Source of the DNA: Aquimarina sp. BL5
GTDB lineage: Bacteria > Bacteroidota > Bacteroidia > Flavobacteriales > Flavobacteriaceae
Assembly: GCF_003443675.1 (NCBI RefSeq)
Contig: NZ_CP031963.1
Span: forward strand, 5,058,501-5,122,500
DNA: 64,000 nucleotides
Direction: 5' to 3'
A model generated the notes under the pieces. It searched no databases. It had not been told where the DNA came from and saw only the letters and a program-made list of their open reading frames with translations. The position numbers and the translations under genes are program-made. Of the stretch, positions 25,679-36,000 are shown piece after piece; within the stretch, counting starts at the first letter, position 1; the number at the start of each line of letters is the position of its first letter.

Positions 25679-26575
25679 ATGATCCAAGAAGAGATTACAG
25701 AACAAGTTAAAGAAGTGATCCAGGAAGATGTTTGGGGCAACATCAAAAAGTTTTTGGACTTTGAAATCTTTCATTTAGGGCCCGAAAATGAACCTATTGT
25801 GCTTACAGTAGGGCTGTTGTTGTTTGTGATTTTTGTTCTTTTTGTTACATCTTTATTTCTAAAATTCATAAGAAAAGTTGTTACCAGAAAACTTCCTAGA
25901 GAGGATAAGGTGAAATTCGTTTCTGTATTTTCTTTCGCTAAATACTTTGTCTATATTGTTATAGTTTTGGTTACTCTGGATAGTATTGGTTTCCATATTA
26001 CTGCGATTTTTGCAGCATCCGCTGCGTTACTAGTAGGTGTTGGTTTAGCTCTACAAACGTTAATACAGGATATCATATCTGGGATATTTATTTTTATAGA
26101 TCAAACTGTACATGTTGGTGATATCATAGAGTTAGAAGGTAAAGTAGGTAGAGTCGAAGAAATTAAATTAAGGACTACACGGGCAGTAACGATAGATAAT
26201 AAAGTATTGATCATACCTAATCATAAATACCTTACTTCTACTTTATATAATTGGACTCAGAATGGTGCTGTTACAAGAGAGGCGATAGAAGTTGGTGTAG
26301 CATATGGTAGTGATACTTTATTAGTTAAAGATTTATTAATCAAAGCAGCGTTGTCACATAAGGACATATTAAAAGAACCTCCTCCTTTAGTATTGTTTAC
26401 TAATTTTGGCGATAGTTCATTAAACTTTAAGCTTGTCTTTACGATGAACGATAGTTTTCAGGCTGGGATTCCAAAAAGTGAAATAAGATTTGAGATTGAT
26501 CGTTTGTTTAGAGAGAATAAGATAAATATACCATTCCCTCAACGGGAAATCACTATCTTAAACCCAAAAGAATAG
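25679..26575 (+). CDS. MscS-family mechanosensitive channel
   Basis: The 298-residue protein has three membrane helices, the third with the pore motif ASAALLVGVGLALQTLIQDIISG, followed by the MscS beta domain (DQTVHVGDIIELEGKVGRVEEI and IPNHKYLTSTLYNW) and the C-terminal vestibule. It opens on membrane tension to release solutes. One base separates it from the permease stop codon. Confidence 0.92.
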   Translation: MIQEEITEQVKEVIQEDVWGNIKKFLDFEIFHLGPENEPIVLTVGLLLFVIFVLFVTSLFLKFIRKVVTRKLPREDKVKFVSVFSFAKYFVYIVIVLVTLDSIGFHITAIFAASAALLVGVGLALQTLIQDIISGIFIFIDQTVHVGDIIELEGKVGRVEEIKLRTTRAVTIDNKVLIIPNHKYLTSTLYNWTQNGAVTREAIEVGVAYGSDTLLVKDLLIKAALSHKDILKEPPPLVLFTNFGDSSLNFKLVFTMNDSFQAGIPKSEIRFEIDRLFRENKINIPFPQREITILNPKE

Positions 26576-26600
26576 TATTAAAGCCCCTAGATAATAAAAA

Positions 26601-27503
26601 ATGAATAATAAGAACCTGCTGATGATTTGTATTTCGATCTGTTGTGTTGTTGCCACAATTAGATCACAGGACACGAATTTAGCAAGGGTAGAATATGTAT
26701 ATATACCTCAGTCAAAAAGTGATAATGTATATAGCGGTTTTAGATTTTCAGGAAATTACCCTATTAAAATGAATGACCGCGGTACGTATCTTGTTTTATC
26801 TTTTCAATATAGATTGAATAATTTACAGCTTAATGATGATGTGATTTTTGTTGATAAAGAAGGCTTACAAGATTTCCATACTATAGGTTTTGAATTAGGA
26901 TATACATACAAAATGAAAAATAATTGGAGATTTGGAGCTAAACTTGGTACAAGGCTCTCCTCTAATTTGGAAGGTTCGGGAGTAGATAAAGATGATTTTA
27001 GAAATGCGGGATCTATATATTTTGTAAAAAGTTATGGAAAAAAGACATCACCTAAATCCGCAAGATTAGTTTTAGGACTGCGATATGCTTCTCCGGCAAG
27101 TATTAATTTTCCGTTGCCGATAATTAATTATTCTAAAAGGTTTCATCCTAGCTGGTCGTATGCTATAGGTACACCAAAAACCAGTATTAAGTATTTTTTT
27201 AACGAAACTAATACTTTACAAGCGTTTATAGGATTAGATCGTTTTTATGGTAATATACAGAATAATAGAGTGTTTATTGATGAAAACGGAGATACTAAAG
27301 TAGCAGAAAATGCATCCATGTTGATTATTAACAGTGCTTTGGGATATGAATATTATTTTACGGAACACTTATTGTTCTTTACGTACGCAGGATATACATT
27401 AAGCAATGAAATCCGTTTGAGAGACGAAAATCAAGAAAATGTTCTAGTTCTCAATGATAGAAATACATTTTATCTAAGGGGTGGAATTAAATTAAAATTA
27501 TAA
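26601..27503 (+). CDS. Probable outer-membrane beta-barrel protein, unknown function
   Basis: The 300-residue protein has a signal peptide (to about residue 22, ending IRSQ) and then alternating amphipathic strands with aromatic belts, for example TYLVLSFQYRLNNLQL, FHTIGFELGYTYKM and FYLRGGIKLKL at the end. No known domain is recognised. Its stop overlaps the start of the sigma-54 regulator gene by one base, so its level is tied to that regulator. Confidence 0.65.
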   Translation: MNNKNLLMICISICCVVATIRSQDTNLARVEYVYIPQSKSDNVYSGFRFSGNYPIKMNDRGTYLVLSFQYRLNNLQLNDDVIFVDKEGLQDFHTIGFELGYTYKMKNNWRFGAKLGTRLSSNLEGSGVDKDDFRNAGSIYFVKSYGKKTSPKSARLVLGLRYASPASINFPLPIINYSKRFHPSWSYAIGTPKTSIKYFFNETNTLQAFIGLDRFYGNIQNNRVFIDENGDTKVAENASMLIINSALGYEYYFTEHLLFFTYAGYTLSNEIRLRDENQENVLVLNDRNTFYLRGGIKLKL

Positions 27504-28666
27504 TGGCAAAAATATTAGTTATAGAGGACGAAGCAGCAATCAGAAGAGTACTGGTTAAAATATTATCAGAAGAAAGTGATAAGTATGAAGTTTTTGAGGC
27601 CGAGGATGGGTTGGTTGGAATTGAAAAAATCAAGAATGAAGACTATGACTTGGTTTTATGTGATATCAAAATGCCTAAAATGGATGGAGTAGAAGTATTA
27701 GAGGCTGCTAAAAAAATCAAGCCCGAAATACCTATGGTTATGATTTCTGGACATGGGGATTTAGATACAGCGGTTAATACTATGCGATTAGGAGCCTTTG
27801 ACTATATTTCCAAGCCACCCGATCTTAATCGTTTATTAAACACGGTTCGTAATGCTTTGGACAGAAAAGAGCTTGTAGTAGAAAACAAAATGCTGAAGAA
27901 GAAGGTCTCTAAAAATTATGAGATGATTGGTGAATCTGATGCGATTTCAGATATAAAAAATATTATAGAGAAAGTGTCTACGACAGATGCTAGAGTACTT
28001 ATTACAGGCCCAAATGGAACAGGAAAAGAATTAGTAGCTCACTGGATACATCAAAAAAGTGATCGCTCTAAAGGTCCGATGATAGAAGTAAACTGTGCAG
28101 CGATTCCAGGAGAATTAATAGAAAGTGAACTGTTTGGACACGTAAAAGGAGCATTTACATCAGCAAATAAAGATCGTGCGGGTAAGTTTGAAGCGGCTAA
28201 TGGAGGTACTATATTTCTGGATGAGATAGGGGATATGAGTCTTTCTGCGCAGGCTAAAGTATTAAGAGCATTACAAGAGAATAAAATCCAACGAGTAGGT
28301 AGTGATAAGGACATTAAGGTGAATGTTCGCGTAGTTGCTGCAACTAATAAAGATCTTAAAAAAGAAATAGCGGAAAACAAATTTAGAGAAGATTTGTACC
28401 ATAGACTTGCAGTTATTTTGATTAAAGTACCAGCTTTAAACGATCGAAGAGAAGATATTCCGCTATTGGTAGATTATTTTACAAAGAAAATATCCGGTGA
28501 GCAAGGTTCACCAGTAAAGACATTTTCGGATAAAGCAGTTAAACAATTACAGCAATATGATTGGACTGGTAATATTAGAGAATTGCGCAATGTTGTAGAA
28601 CGTCTTATCATCCTTGGGGGTAAAGAGGTGAGCGAAGAGGATGTTAAACTTTTTGCGGCTAAGTAA
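27503..28666 (+). CDS. Sigma-54-type response regulator lacking a DNA-binding domain
   Basis: The 387-residue protein has a receiver domain (1-120; Asp54 in CDIKMPKMDG) and an AAA+ domain with Walker A GPNGTGKE (about 169), a GAFTSA loop (216-221) in place of GAFTGA, and LDEIGDM as Walker B. It ends right after the R-finger/sensor II part (GNIRELRNVVERL) with no Fis-type helix-turn-helix, which makes it 60-80 residues shorter than NtrC. It may work from solution or through partners. No cognate kinase is adjacent. Confidence 0.88.
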   Translation: MAKILVIEDEAAIRRVLVKILSEESDKYEVFEAEDGLVGIEKIKNEDYDLVLCDIKMPKMDGVEVLEAAKKIKPEIPMVMISGHGDLDTAVNTMRLGAFDYISKPPDLNRLLNTVRNALDRKELVVENKMLKKKVSKNYEMIGESDAISDIKNIIEKVSTTDARVLITGPNGTGKELVAHWIHQKSDRSKGPMIEVNCAAIPGELIESELFGHVKGAFTSANKDRAGKFEAANGGTIFLDEIGDMSLSAQAKVLRALQENKIQRVGSDKDIKVNVRVVAATNKDLKKEIAENKFREDLYHRLAVILIKVPALNDRREDIPLLVDYFTKKISGEQGSPVKTFSDKAVKQLQQYDWTGNIRELRNVVERLIILGGKEVSEEDVKLFAAK

Positions 28667-28714
28667 GAAGAATCCTTATCTTGCGACCTATCTCTAAAAT
28701 ATGTTTACCCCAAA

Positions 28715-29236
28715 ATGAAGAGAATACTATTTGTCATTATATCATGCTGTCTTTCGTTTACAGCGAATGCGCAATATGAACCAAGTGCTATAAATTATGG
28801 TTTAGTAGCTATAAAGAGTTTTGGTACTGTTGAAGAGATTGGTTTAGGGGCTAGAATCGAATATGCTTCCAATTGCTACACAACTTTTATAGGAGAATAT
28901 AATAGACTGTTTTCTATAGGAGCAGATGAAGAAGTAGAGGGATATAATGAGCTTGCCCTAGGAGTAAACTTAATTTTGTTTAATTGGTATCCTACAACGA
29001 TAACTGCAGGATTTGGTTATATAGGAAATGATTCAAGTATTTTTGAGGAAATTGAAGATGATGCATTAATTGCTTTTAGAACAGGCAATTTTAATCACGG
29101 AGCTCAAATCAAAATAAGAGCGCTACATCAGATTTCTGTTCCTGTTCATATTTTTGCTGAATTTAATATTAAAAGTTTAGGGAGACAATATGATACATTC
29201 CTTTTAGGATTTAGCTATGATTTTGATGCACGATAA
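28715..29236 (+). CDS. Exported beta-barrel-like protein, unknown function
   Basis: The 173-residue protein has a signal peptide (FVIISCCLSFTANAQ, cut after Ala19) and strands such as EEIGLGARIEYASNCYTTFIGEYNR, with aromatic residues at strand ends and a last strand TFLLGFSYDF. It resembles a small outer-membrane barrel but no family is recognised. It lies 48 bases after the sigma-54 regulator gene. Confidence 0.6.
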   Translation: MKRILFVIISCCLSFTANAQYEPSAINYGLVAIKSFGTVEEIGLGARIEYASNCYTTFIGEYNRLFSIGADEEVEGYNELALGVNLILFNWYPTTITAGFGYIGNDSSIFEEIEDDALIAFRTGNFNHGAQIKIRALHQISVPVHIFAEFNIKSLGRQYDTFLLGFSYDFDAR

Positions 29237-29469
29237 ACGGTCTATTCTGATAATGTTTAAAAAAGACAGTGTTTCTTTACATTTTTATTAATTTCTAAGA
29301 CAATACCTTTCCAAAATATAGAAAATAGCAACAGTAGTTTTTTTGGTTTAGGAGCTTTTATTAATATTGACCTTACATTATTCTTTGAGTATTTAATCTT
29401 ACTTAGCACATTTCTTTTTTCACCAATCTAAAACTTTAGTATCTTACCAGAGATAATACGCATTATACT

Positions 29470-30348
29470 ATGAATAAAATAAACCACGAAGATTTCAGAG
29501 TTTCTCAACAGATAGAATTATCAAAGATTCCTACTACATATGATCTTGGAGAGACTGAGAAAAAAGTCGAAAAAGAACTGGAAAAGGTACGAGAGAAATT
29601 AGGTGAATTTCAGGATACAATATATGCGCATGATAAATATGCAATTCTAATCTGTTTGCAGGGTATGGATACCGCAGGAAAAGATAGTCTTATTCGCGAG
29701 GTGTTCAAAGATTTTAATACTAGAGGTATTGTAGTTCATAGTTTTAAAGTACCTACTGAGTTAGAGCTTGGGCATGATTATTTGTGGAGACACTATATCG
29801 CATTGCCACAGCGAGGTAGATTTTCTGTCTTTAATAGAACACATTATGAAAATGTATTAGTGACAAGAGTACATCCACAATATATTATGGGCGAAAAGCT
29901 TCCAAGTGTAAATTCAGTTGAAGATATTGATGATGTATTTTGGGAAAAACGTTTTGAACAAATTAGAAATTTTGAAAAACATATAGCAGAAAACGGAACT
30001 TTGATTTATAAGTTTTATTTGCATTTGTCTAAAGATGAGCAAAAGAATAGGTTGCTTCGTAGGTTAGAAAAAAAAGAAAAAAACTGGAAGTTTTCTTCAG
30101 GAGATCTGAAAGAAAGAAAACTGTGGGATAAATATCAATCTTGTTATCAAGATGCAATCAATAAAACATCATTACCACATGCACCTTGGTATATAATTCC
30201 GGCAGACAATAAACCTGTTGCCAGATATATCGTGGCAAAAACACTATACGATACCCTAAAGGGTTATGATGATATCAGAGAACCAGAATTAGATAAGGAA
30301 ACAAAATCTAATATAGAATTGTATAAAGAACAGTTAGAAAACGAATAA
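29470..30348 (+). CDS. ppk2: Polyphosphate kinase 2 family (PPK2, class III-like)
   Basis: The 292-residue protein has Walker A GMDTAGKD (65-72), the lid region HDYLWRHYIALPQRGRFSVFNRTHYENVLVTRVHP split over residues about 98-137, and the conserved LHLSKDEQKNRL. The NRTHYE form in place of DRSWYN suggests class III, which phosphorylates AMP and ADP with polyphosphate, but this is a sequence guess. It is a single gene in the cytoplasm with an ATG and 121 coding bases of charged N-terminal helix. Confidence 0.88.
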   Translation: MNKINHEDFRVSQQIELSKIPTTYDLGETEKKVEKELEKVREKLGEFQDTIYAHDKYAILICLQGMDTAGKDSLIREVFKDFNTRGIVVHSFKVPTELELGHDYLWRHYIALPQRGRFSVFNRTHYENVLVTRVHPQYIMGEKLPSVNSVEDIDDVFWEKRFEQIRNFEKHIAENGTLIYKFYLHLSKDEQKNRLLRRLEKKEKNWKFSSGDLKERKLWDKYQSCYQDAINKTSLPHAPWYIIPADNKPVARYIVAKTLYDTLKGYDDIREPELDKETKSNIELYKEQLENE

Positions 30349-30393
30349 AGAGTACCTGTATTGGTAATTAAATAATATTATAAAAATATTTCT

Positions 30394-31782
30394 GTGAAAA
30401 ACGTAATCCTTATTATCTTCATGTTTTTTTCTTTTATCTCCTTTGGTCAGAAGGATGATGCTAAAGAAGATTCTATAGCAATTAGAAATTTTTACAATAC
30501 TTCATTATTAAAAGGTAAAAGTTATGCTTGGTTAGATCATTTATCTAATCAGATTGGAGCTAGGTTATCAGGCTCATTAAATGCTCAGAAAGCCGTAGAA
30601 TGGACGGAGCAGGAATTAAAAGAGGTCGGAATTGATAAAGTTTGGCTACAATCTGTAATGGTGCCAAAGTGGACTAGAGGAGTAACTGAGTTTGCCTATA
30701 TTGAGACAGAGCCGGGTGAAACAACCAATGTGCCTATTTGTGCACTAGGAGGTTCAGTTCCTACCCCAATTGGAGGAGTGAAAGCAGAAATCGTAGAAGT
30801 AAAAGGTTTAGAAGACCTTCGTAAATTAGGAACCAGTCAAATAGAAGGCAAAATTGTCTTTTACAATCGCCCTATGCAAGCGGATCTAATAAATACTTTC
30901 GAGGCGTATGGTGGATGTGTGGATCAGAGATATTCCGGAGCAGCAGAAGCTGCTAAATTTGGAGCGGTTGGTGTAATTGTACGTTCTATGAACTTAAGGT
31001 TAGACGATTTTCCACATACGGGAACTATGAGTTATGGAAATTTAACTAATTTAGAGAAAATCCCAGCAGCTGCAATCAGTACAAATGGTGCAGAATTATT
31101 GCATTCCATGTTAACTTTAAATCCAAAGATTAAGTTTCTAATGAATATGAATTGTCGTAGCTGGAAAGATGTAGAATCTTTTAATGTCATAGGTGAAATT
31201 ACCGGAAGTGAATTTCCAGATGAATATATGGTAGTTGGAGGGCATCTCGATTCATGGGATTTAGGCGATGGTTCACACGATGATGGTGCAGGAGTAGTTC
31301 AATCTATGGAAGTGCTTAGATTGTTTAAAGAAACAGGATATAAACCAAAGAGATCCATTAGGGTTGTTTTATTTATGAATGAAGAAAACGGACTACGAGG
31401 AGGTAAAAAATATGCGGAAGTAGCTAAAAACAAACGAGAAAATCACGTTTTTGCTTTAGAGAGTGATGCGGGAGGTTTTACACCTAGAGGTTTTTCTTTT
31501 GATTGTAGTGATGAAAACTTCACTCAAATTCAAAGCTGGAAACCACTTTTTGAGCCTTATTTGATTCACTATTTTTCTAAAGGAGGTAGCGGAGCTGATA
31601 TTGGCCCTCTAAAGAAAGATGGAATTGTACTGGCAGGATTACGTCCTGATTCTCAACGCTATTTTGATTATCATCACGCTAAGAATGATACTTTTGATGC
31701 AATTAATAAACGTGAGTTGGAGCTCGGCGCTGCTACTATGACTAGCCTAGTATATCTTTTCGATAAATATGGAATTAAATAG
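30394..31782 (+). CDS. M28-family zinc peptidase with PA domain, exported
   Basis: The 462-residue protein starts at GTG, chosen because it opens a signal peptide (VILIIFMFFSFISFGQ). A protease-associated insert (about 120-250) precedes and interrupts the zinc peptidase core. Metal and catalytic residues are visible: His284 and Asp286 in GGHLDSWD, Asp297 in SHDDGAG, the Glu pair in MNEENG, Asp in ALESDAGG and the last His in DYHHAKNDTFD. It resembles carboxypeptidase Q-like enzymes that cleave dipeptides or short peptides outside the cell membrane. Confidence 0.9.
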   Translation: MKNVILIIFMFFSFISFGQKDDAKEDSIAIRNFYNTSLLKGKSYAWLDHLSNQIGARLSGSLNAQKAVEWTEQELKEVGIDKVWLQSVMVPKWTRGVTEFAYIETEPGETTNVPICALGGSVPTPIGGVKAEIVEVKGLEDLRKLGTSQIEGKIVFYNRPMQADLINTFEAYGGCVDQRYSGAAEAAKFGAVGVIVRSMNLRLDDFPHTGTMSYGNLTNLEKIPAAAISTNGAELLHSMLTLNPKIKFLMNMNCRSWKDVESFNVIGEITGSEFPDEYMVVGGHLDSWDLGDGSHDDGAGVVQSMEVLRLFKETGYKPKRSIRVVLFMNEENGLRGGKKYAEVAKNKRENHVFALESDAGGFTPRGFSFDCSDENFTQIQSWKPLFEPYLIHYFSKGGSGADIGPLKKDGIVLAGLRPDSQRYFDYHHAKNDTFDAINKRELELGAATMTSLVYLFDKYGIK

Positions 31783-32690
31783 TCTAAGTAAGGTACATAT
31801 ACTAATCAGTTAATAATTATAAATCTTTTTATATCCTACTTACATTATAACTTTGATAACTACTTATATACTAGATTATTATTTATAAAAGAATAACACC
31901 TAAGGCTAAAATTCTCTTCTTTTACTACAGTATGAGTACGAAATAACATAATTGTAATGATTGATATTTCCTTATTCTACGCCTACTTAGGAACTAAAAC
32001 GATATAGTGGTAATATTTTGTTGTAGCTTGATATTATTTACATAATAATGAAATCCTTTACAATTATAAAATAAATGAACAATGATTATAGTTTATAATT
32101 ATAGGGAATTTTACGCATTTTATCTGATAATTTCTAAAAACGAAAAAATAATGTAAGTTGTTTCTTGTTTAATTTTTTAACTTTTTTAACAAAATTTTCG
32201 TAAGAAATGTTCTTATAAAATGATTTTTTGTTAAATCAGTTTATGGTTTTACCATTGACAAAGTTTTCTTTTTGTATAAAATCAAGAATTTTTCAATTTT
32301 TTTTTCACCTTTTTTTCTTAGTATCTTCTTAACATCGGAGTAATTTTCTTTTTTGGTTTAATTAAGAATCATGAATTCTGTTTCCTTTTAATCCAGTGAA
32401 ACGGTAGCCTCTCGGGTTAATGTTTAAAGTCGTTAAACTGTAAATGGAAATTGTTAAGACGTAGTTAAGGTGTTGATTACTGCATTTTTACATCGAAGTT
32501 GTTATAACTTTATTCTTCGTTCTAAGAGATAGTACTACAACGTTGTAATGATTAAATAACCGATTCAGCCAAAGTAGTATATCGATGAACGAAAAAAACA
32601 TAAACGTAACTTTCGTCATATCTAGCATTTTCCCAATTTATGTAAGATATGGTTTTATTAAAATTAGATGAACTTAAAACTAAACTAACT

Positions 32691-32819
32691 ATGAATTGCC
32701 CTAAAGACAATAATCCAACAATATTAAGTAAGGTATCTTACGAAAAGCAAACTGCACATTTTAAACGGAAACTGGAGATATAGAAAGCTTTTTATCTCGT
32801 TTAAGTATCCATTCTAAGA
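32691..32819 (+). CDS. Doubtful 42-codon reading frame in the leader
   Basis: ATG at 32691 is preceded by AACTAAACTAACT, which resembles the context of the cluster's real start codons (AACTATACTAACA before 33079). The 42-residue product starts MNCPKDNNPTILSKV and matches nothing I know. It may be a leader peptide, a gene remnant or chance. Confidence 0.2.
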
Positions 32820-32866
32820 GAAATAGAATAAAAAACGAATCCAGAAAGTAAGATATGATAACACTT

Positions 32867-32892
32867 ATGTAAATTGGTCAACCAATTTACAT
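32867..32892. promoter_or_regulatory. Operator-like perfect inverted repeat (TTGGT-N2-ACCAA type)
   Basis: Left arm ATGTAAATTGGT, spacer CA, right arm ACCAATTTACAT, with no mismatch over 12 bp. The centre has the layout of operators bound by GntR/FadR-subfamily regulators such as ExuR/UxuR (AATTGGTATACCAATT). It lies 187 bases before the GH9-GH48 start codon. The regulator is not in the window. Confidence 0.6.
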
Positions 32893-32918
32893 AGCGAATA
32901 CTAAAGAGTTTAACACGA

Positions 32919-32931
32919 ATTCTATCAGAAT
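32919..32931. promoter_or_regulatory. ATTCT-ATC-AGAAT palindrome, copy 1 of a shared box
   Basis: A perfect 5-bp inverted repeat in the context ACACGAATTCTATCAGAAT. Similar boxes precede the beta-helix gene (58130-58142) and the last gene (61659-61671). After the box, CACTTAATA is shared with the copy at 61659. Confidence 0.4.
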
Positions 32932-33078
32932 GACATCACTTAATAATTAAAGTGGTTGTGCTAGTTCGCTTAGAATTACTTTCATCTTTTGATTAACCTT
33001 AAAACAATCATATGAACTAAAACCTAAAATAATTCAAAACAATTCAAAAAAAACACAAATCTTAAAACTATACTAACA

Positions 33079-36000
33079 ATGAGAAATTTAATTAAAATAA
33101 GCATGATGATGTTTTGGTGCTTATTTTGTGCTAAATCATCGGCACAATACAATTATGGAGAAGCTTTACAAAAGTCTTTGCTTTTCTATGAAACACAACA
33201 ATCAGGAAAGTTACCAGATTGGAACAGAATAAGTTGGCGATCTGATTCTGGAGTAAATGACGGGGCAGATGTAGGGCTTGATCTTACCGGTGGTTGGAAC
33301 GATGCAGGAGACCATGTTAAATTTGGTTTTCCAATGGCATTTTCTGTAACTGCCCTCAATTGGGGTTTTCTAGAATATAAAGATGGTTATGACACTGCAA
33401 ATCAGACCGAACATTTTAAAAGGAATATTAAATGGGTGACAGATTACTTTATTAAATGTCATCCTTCTCCTAATGTTTTTTATGCACAAGTAGCAGATAG
33501 TAAATCACAAGATCATAATTTTTGGATGCCGGCAGAGATGGTTGATGTGCATCCGATGTATGGACAACGTAAATCTTATGCATTGACAACTAGTAATCCA
33601 GGTACAGATGTGGCCTGTGAAACAGCAGCCGCTTTAGCTTCTGCTAGTATTATTTTTAAAGATAGTGACCCGGCCTATAGTGCTACATTACTAAGTCATG
33701 CAATTGAATTATATGAATTTGGTGATAATCACAGAGGGCTGTATACTTCCGAAGGAAATATACCAGCAGTAGGAACGTATACATCAGGTAACTTTCAGGA
33801 TGAACTTACTTGGGGTGCACTTTGGTTGTATAAAGCTACCGGAGAGCAAAAATATTTAGATAAAGCTGAAGCAGAATATACACAACCAGATTTTTTATGG
33901 AGTCTTGTATGGGAAGATAAATCCTATGGGAATATGGTTTTGTTATCAATAATTACAGGAAAGGATATATATAAGACTGATGCCGAACGTCATTTAGATT
34001 GGTGGCAAGAAGGAAATGGAGGAGTCAACTACTCTCCAGGAGGTCAAGCACATTTAACACAATGGGGATCTTTACGTCACGCAATGAATGCATCACTTAC
34101 TGCTCTTATCTATAGTGATAATGTCAATACACCTAAAAGCACTCAATACCGTAATTTTGCTATTAACCAGGTAAATTATGCGTTAGGTGATAACCCAAAC
34201 AATAGAAGTTTAGTAACTGGTTTTGGTGTAAACCCACCTACAAAACCACATCATAGAGGACAACATTCTAGTTGGTCTAGAAGTAGTGCAAATCCTGTAG
34301 AATCAAGACATACGATGTGGGGAGCCTTGATGGGAGGTCCTGCTAAACCGGATGATGCTTTTGAAGAAGATAGAGATGATTTTCAGGCAAATGAAGTAGC
34401 AACTGATTATAATGCCTGTTATCAGGGAGTACTAGCGAGAATGGTAATGGAATTCGGAGGATCATCATTGCCTAATTTTCCACAACCAGAAACTCCCGGA
34501 TTAGAGTTTGCGAACGAAGTTAAACTGAATAATGATCAATCTAGCTTTACAGAAGTAGCTATATGGTTAAATAATAGAACAGGATGGCCGGCTAGAGTAC
34601 CGAATAATTTAAAAGCTCGTTATTTTGTAGATATTTCTGAAGGAGTTGCAGCTGGATTTAGTGCTGGTGACTATGAATTAACAGCTAGAGGAGCAGGAAA
34701 TACTACAATTAATAGTTTACAGGAATGGGATGCTTCTAGCAATATTTATTATGCAGAAATAGAAGTAGATCAAGCTAATATGCCTTTTCCAGGAGGACAA
34801 GGTGAGTATAGAAGTGAAATTCAATTAAGAGTGTCTTTACCTGTAGGAGCGCCTGCTACTGCCTGGGATGCTTCGAATGACTTTTCTTATGAGGGATTAA
34901 ATAATACATTAAAAATTTCAGATAATGTTCCTATTTATGCAGATGGTATATTGGTAGGAGGTAGAGAACCTAATGGAGGAGAAGTGCCAACCGCTTCTTT
35001 TACTGCAACTCCAGAATCAGGAACTGCACCACTAGAAGTATCATTTGATGCATCAGCTTCTTCAGACCCTAATGGTGATTCATTGAGTTATAATTGGGAT
35101 TTCGGTAATGGGCAAACATCATCTGTTGCGGATCCGTTAATTACATATACAGAAATTGGTTCTTATTTAGTGACACTTTCTGTAAGTGATGGAACTAATA
35201 CTTCTTCAGAATTTACAAAAACAATTACGGTATTAGATGGTAATATAGCACCGATAGCAGATTTTTCTGCAACACCAACCACAGGGATTGCTCCTGTAAT
35301 GGTAAGTTTTGATGCATCTACATCATCTGATGAGAATGGAGATTCTTTAACCTATGTTTGGGATTTTGGTGATGGTGAAACTGGTTCAGGAGTGACAATT
35401 ACTCATGAATATGCAGCAATAGGCGAGTATGACGCTAAACTTACGGTAAGCGATGGAAGTAAAGAAGATTCTAAAACAGTAACAATTACTGTTACCGATG
35501 GAAGTCCTGTTGCTTCTTTTACAGTGAGTACAGATTCTGGAGTAGCTCCATTAGATGTAACCTTTGATGCTTCTACATCTTCAGATCCGGCAGGAGGAAA
35601 TCTTACATATAGCTGGGATTTAGGTAATGGTGAAGCAGCTTCTACAGTGACTACATCTACTACATATACGGTAATAGGACAGGTTACTGTTACTCTTACT
35701 GTAACAAATGCTGCAGGAGATACAGATTCTGAAACAAAAACGATTAGTGTTACGGATGGTAGTGTAAGTTGTGCTTTTGGAACTCCAATAGACAATGCAT
35801 TACCTTCTATCAATGAAGAATTTCAAAATATATTCGTGTTAGGTGATGGAGGCCCTAACTTAGATAATATTGCAAAATTTAATATAAACTGGGATTTAGC
35901 TAACAATGGGTTATATCAATTCTCCGTTAATACCACTAATGGTACTCCTAACTGGTGGAATGATTTCCTACCAAATGTAACCCAAAACTTTAATGCTTCT

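Larger units (their letters stand above)
31783..33078. other. 1.3 kb non-coding region upstream of the cellulase cluster
   Basis: This very AT-rich stretch carries no gene above about 42 codons. It holds a possible short reading frame (32691-32819), a perfect 12-bp inverted repeat (32867-32892) and an ATTCTATCAGAAT palindrome (32919-32931). It is several times longer than the other gaps in the cluster and should contain the main promoter and control sites for the GH9-GH48 gene. A clear TAnnTTTG box was not found. Confidence 0.6.

Noticed and set aside
32255..32280. TTGACA...TATAAA, a sigma-70-like promoter
   Set aside because: The spacer is only 14 bases and Bacteroidota use TTG/TAnnTTTG boxes. 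AT-rich chance match is likely.
35403..35813. 136-codon frame antisense to the PKD domains; similar ones at 49129-49566, 53080-53598 and 56360-56815
   Set aside because: They recur opposite PKD and propeller regions because of codon bias in Ser/Thr/Val/Asp-rich repeats. The sense frame is clearly coding.
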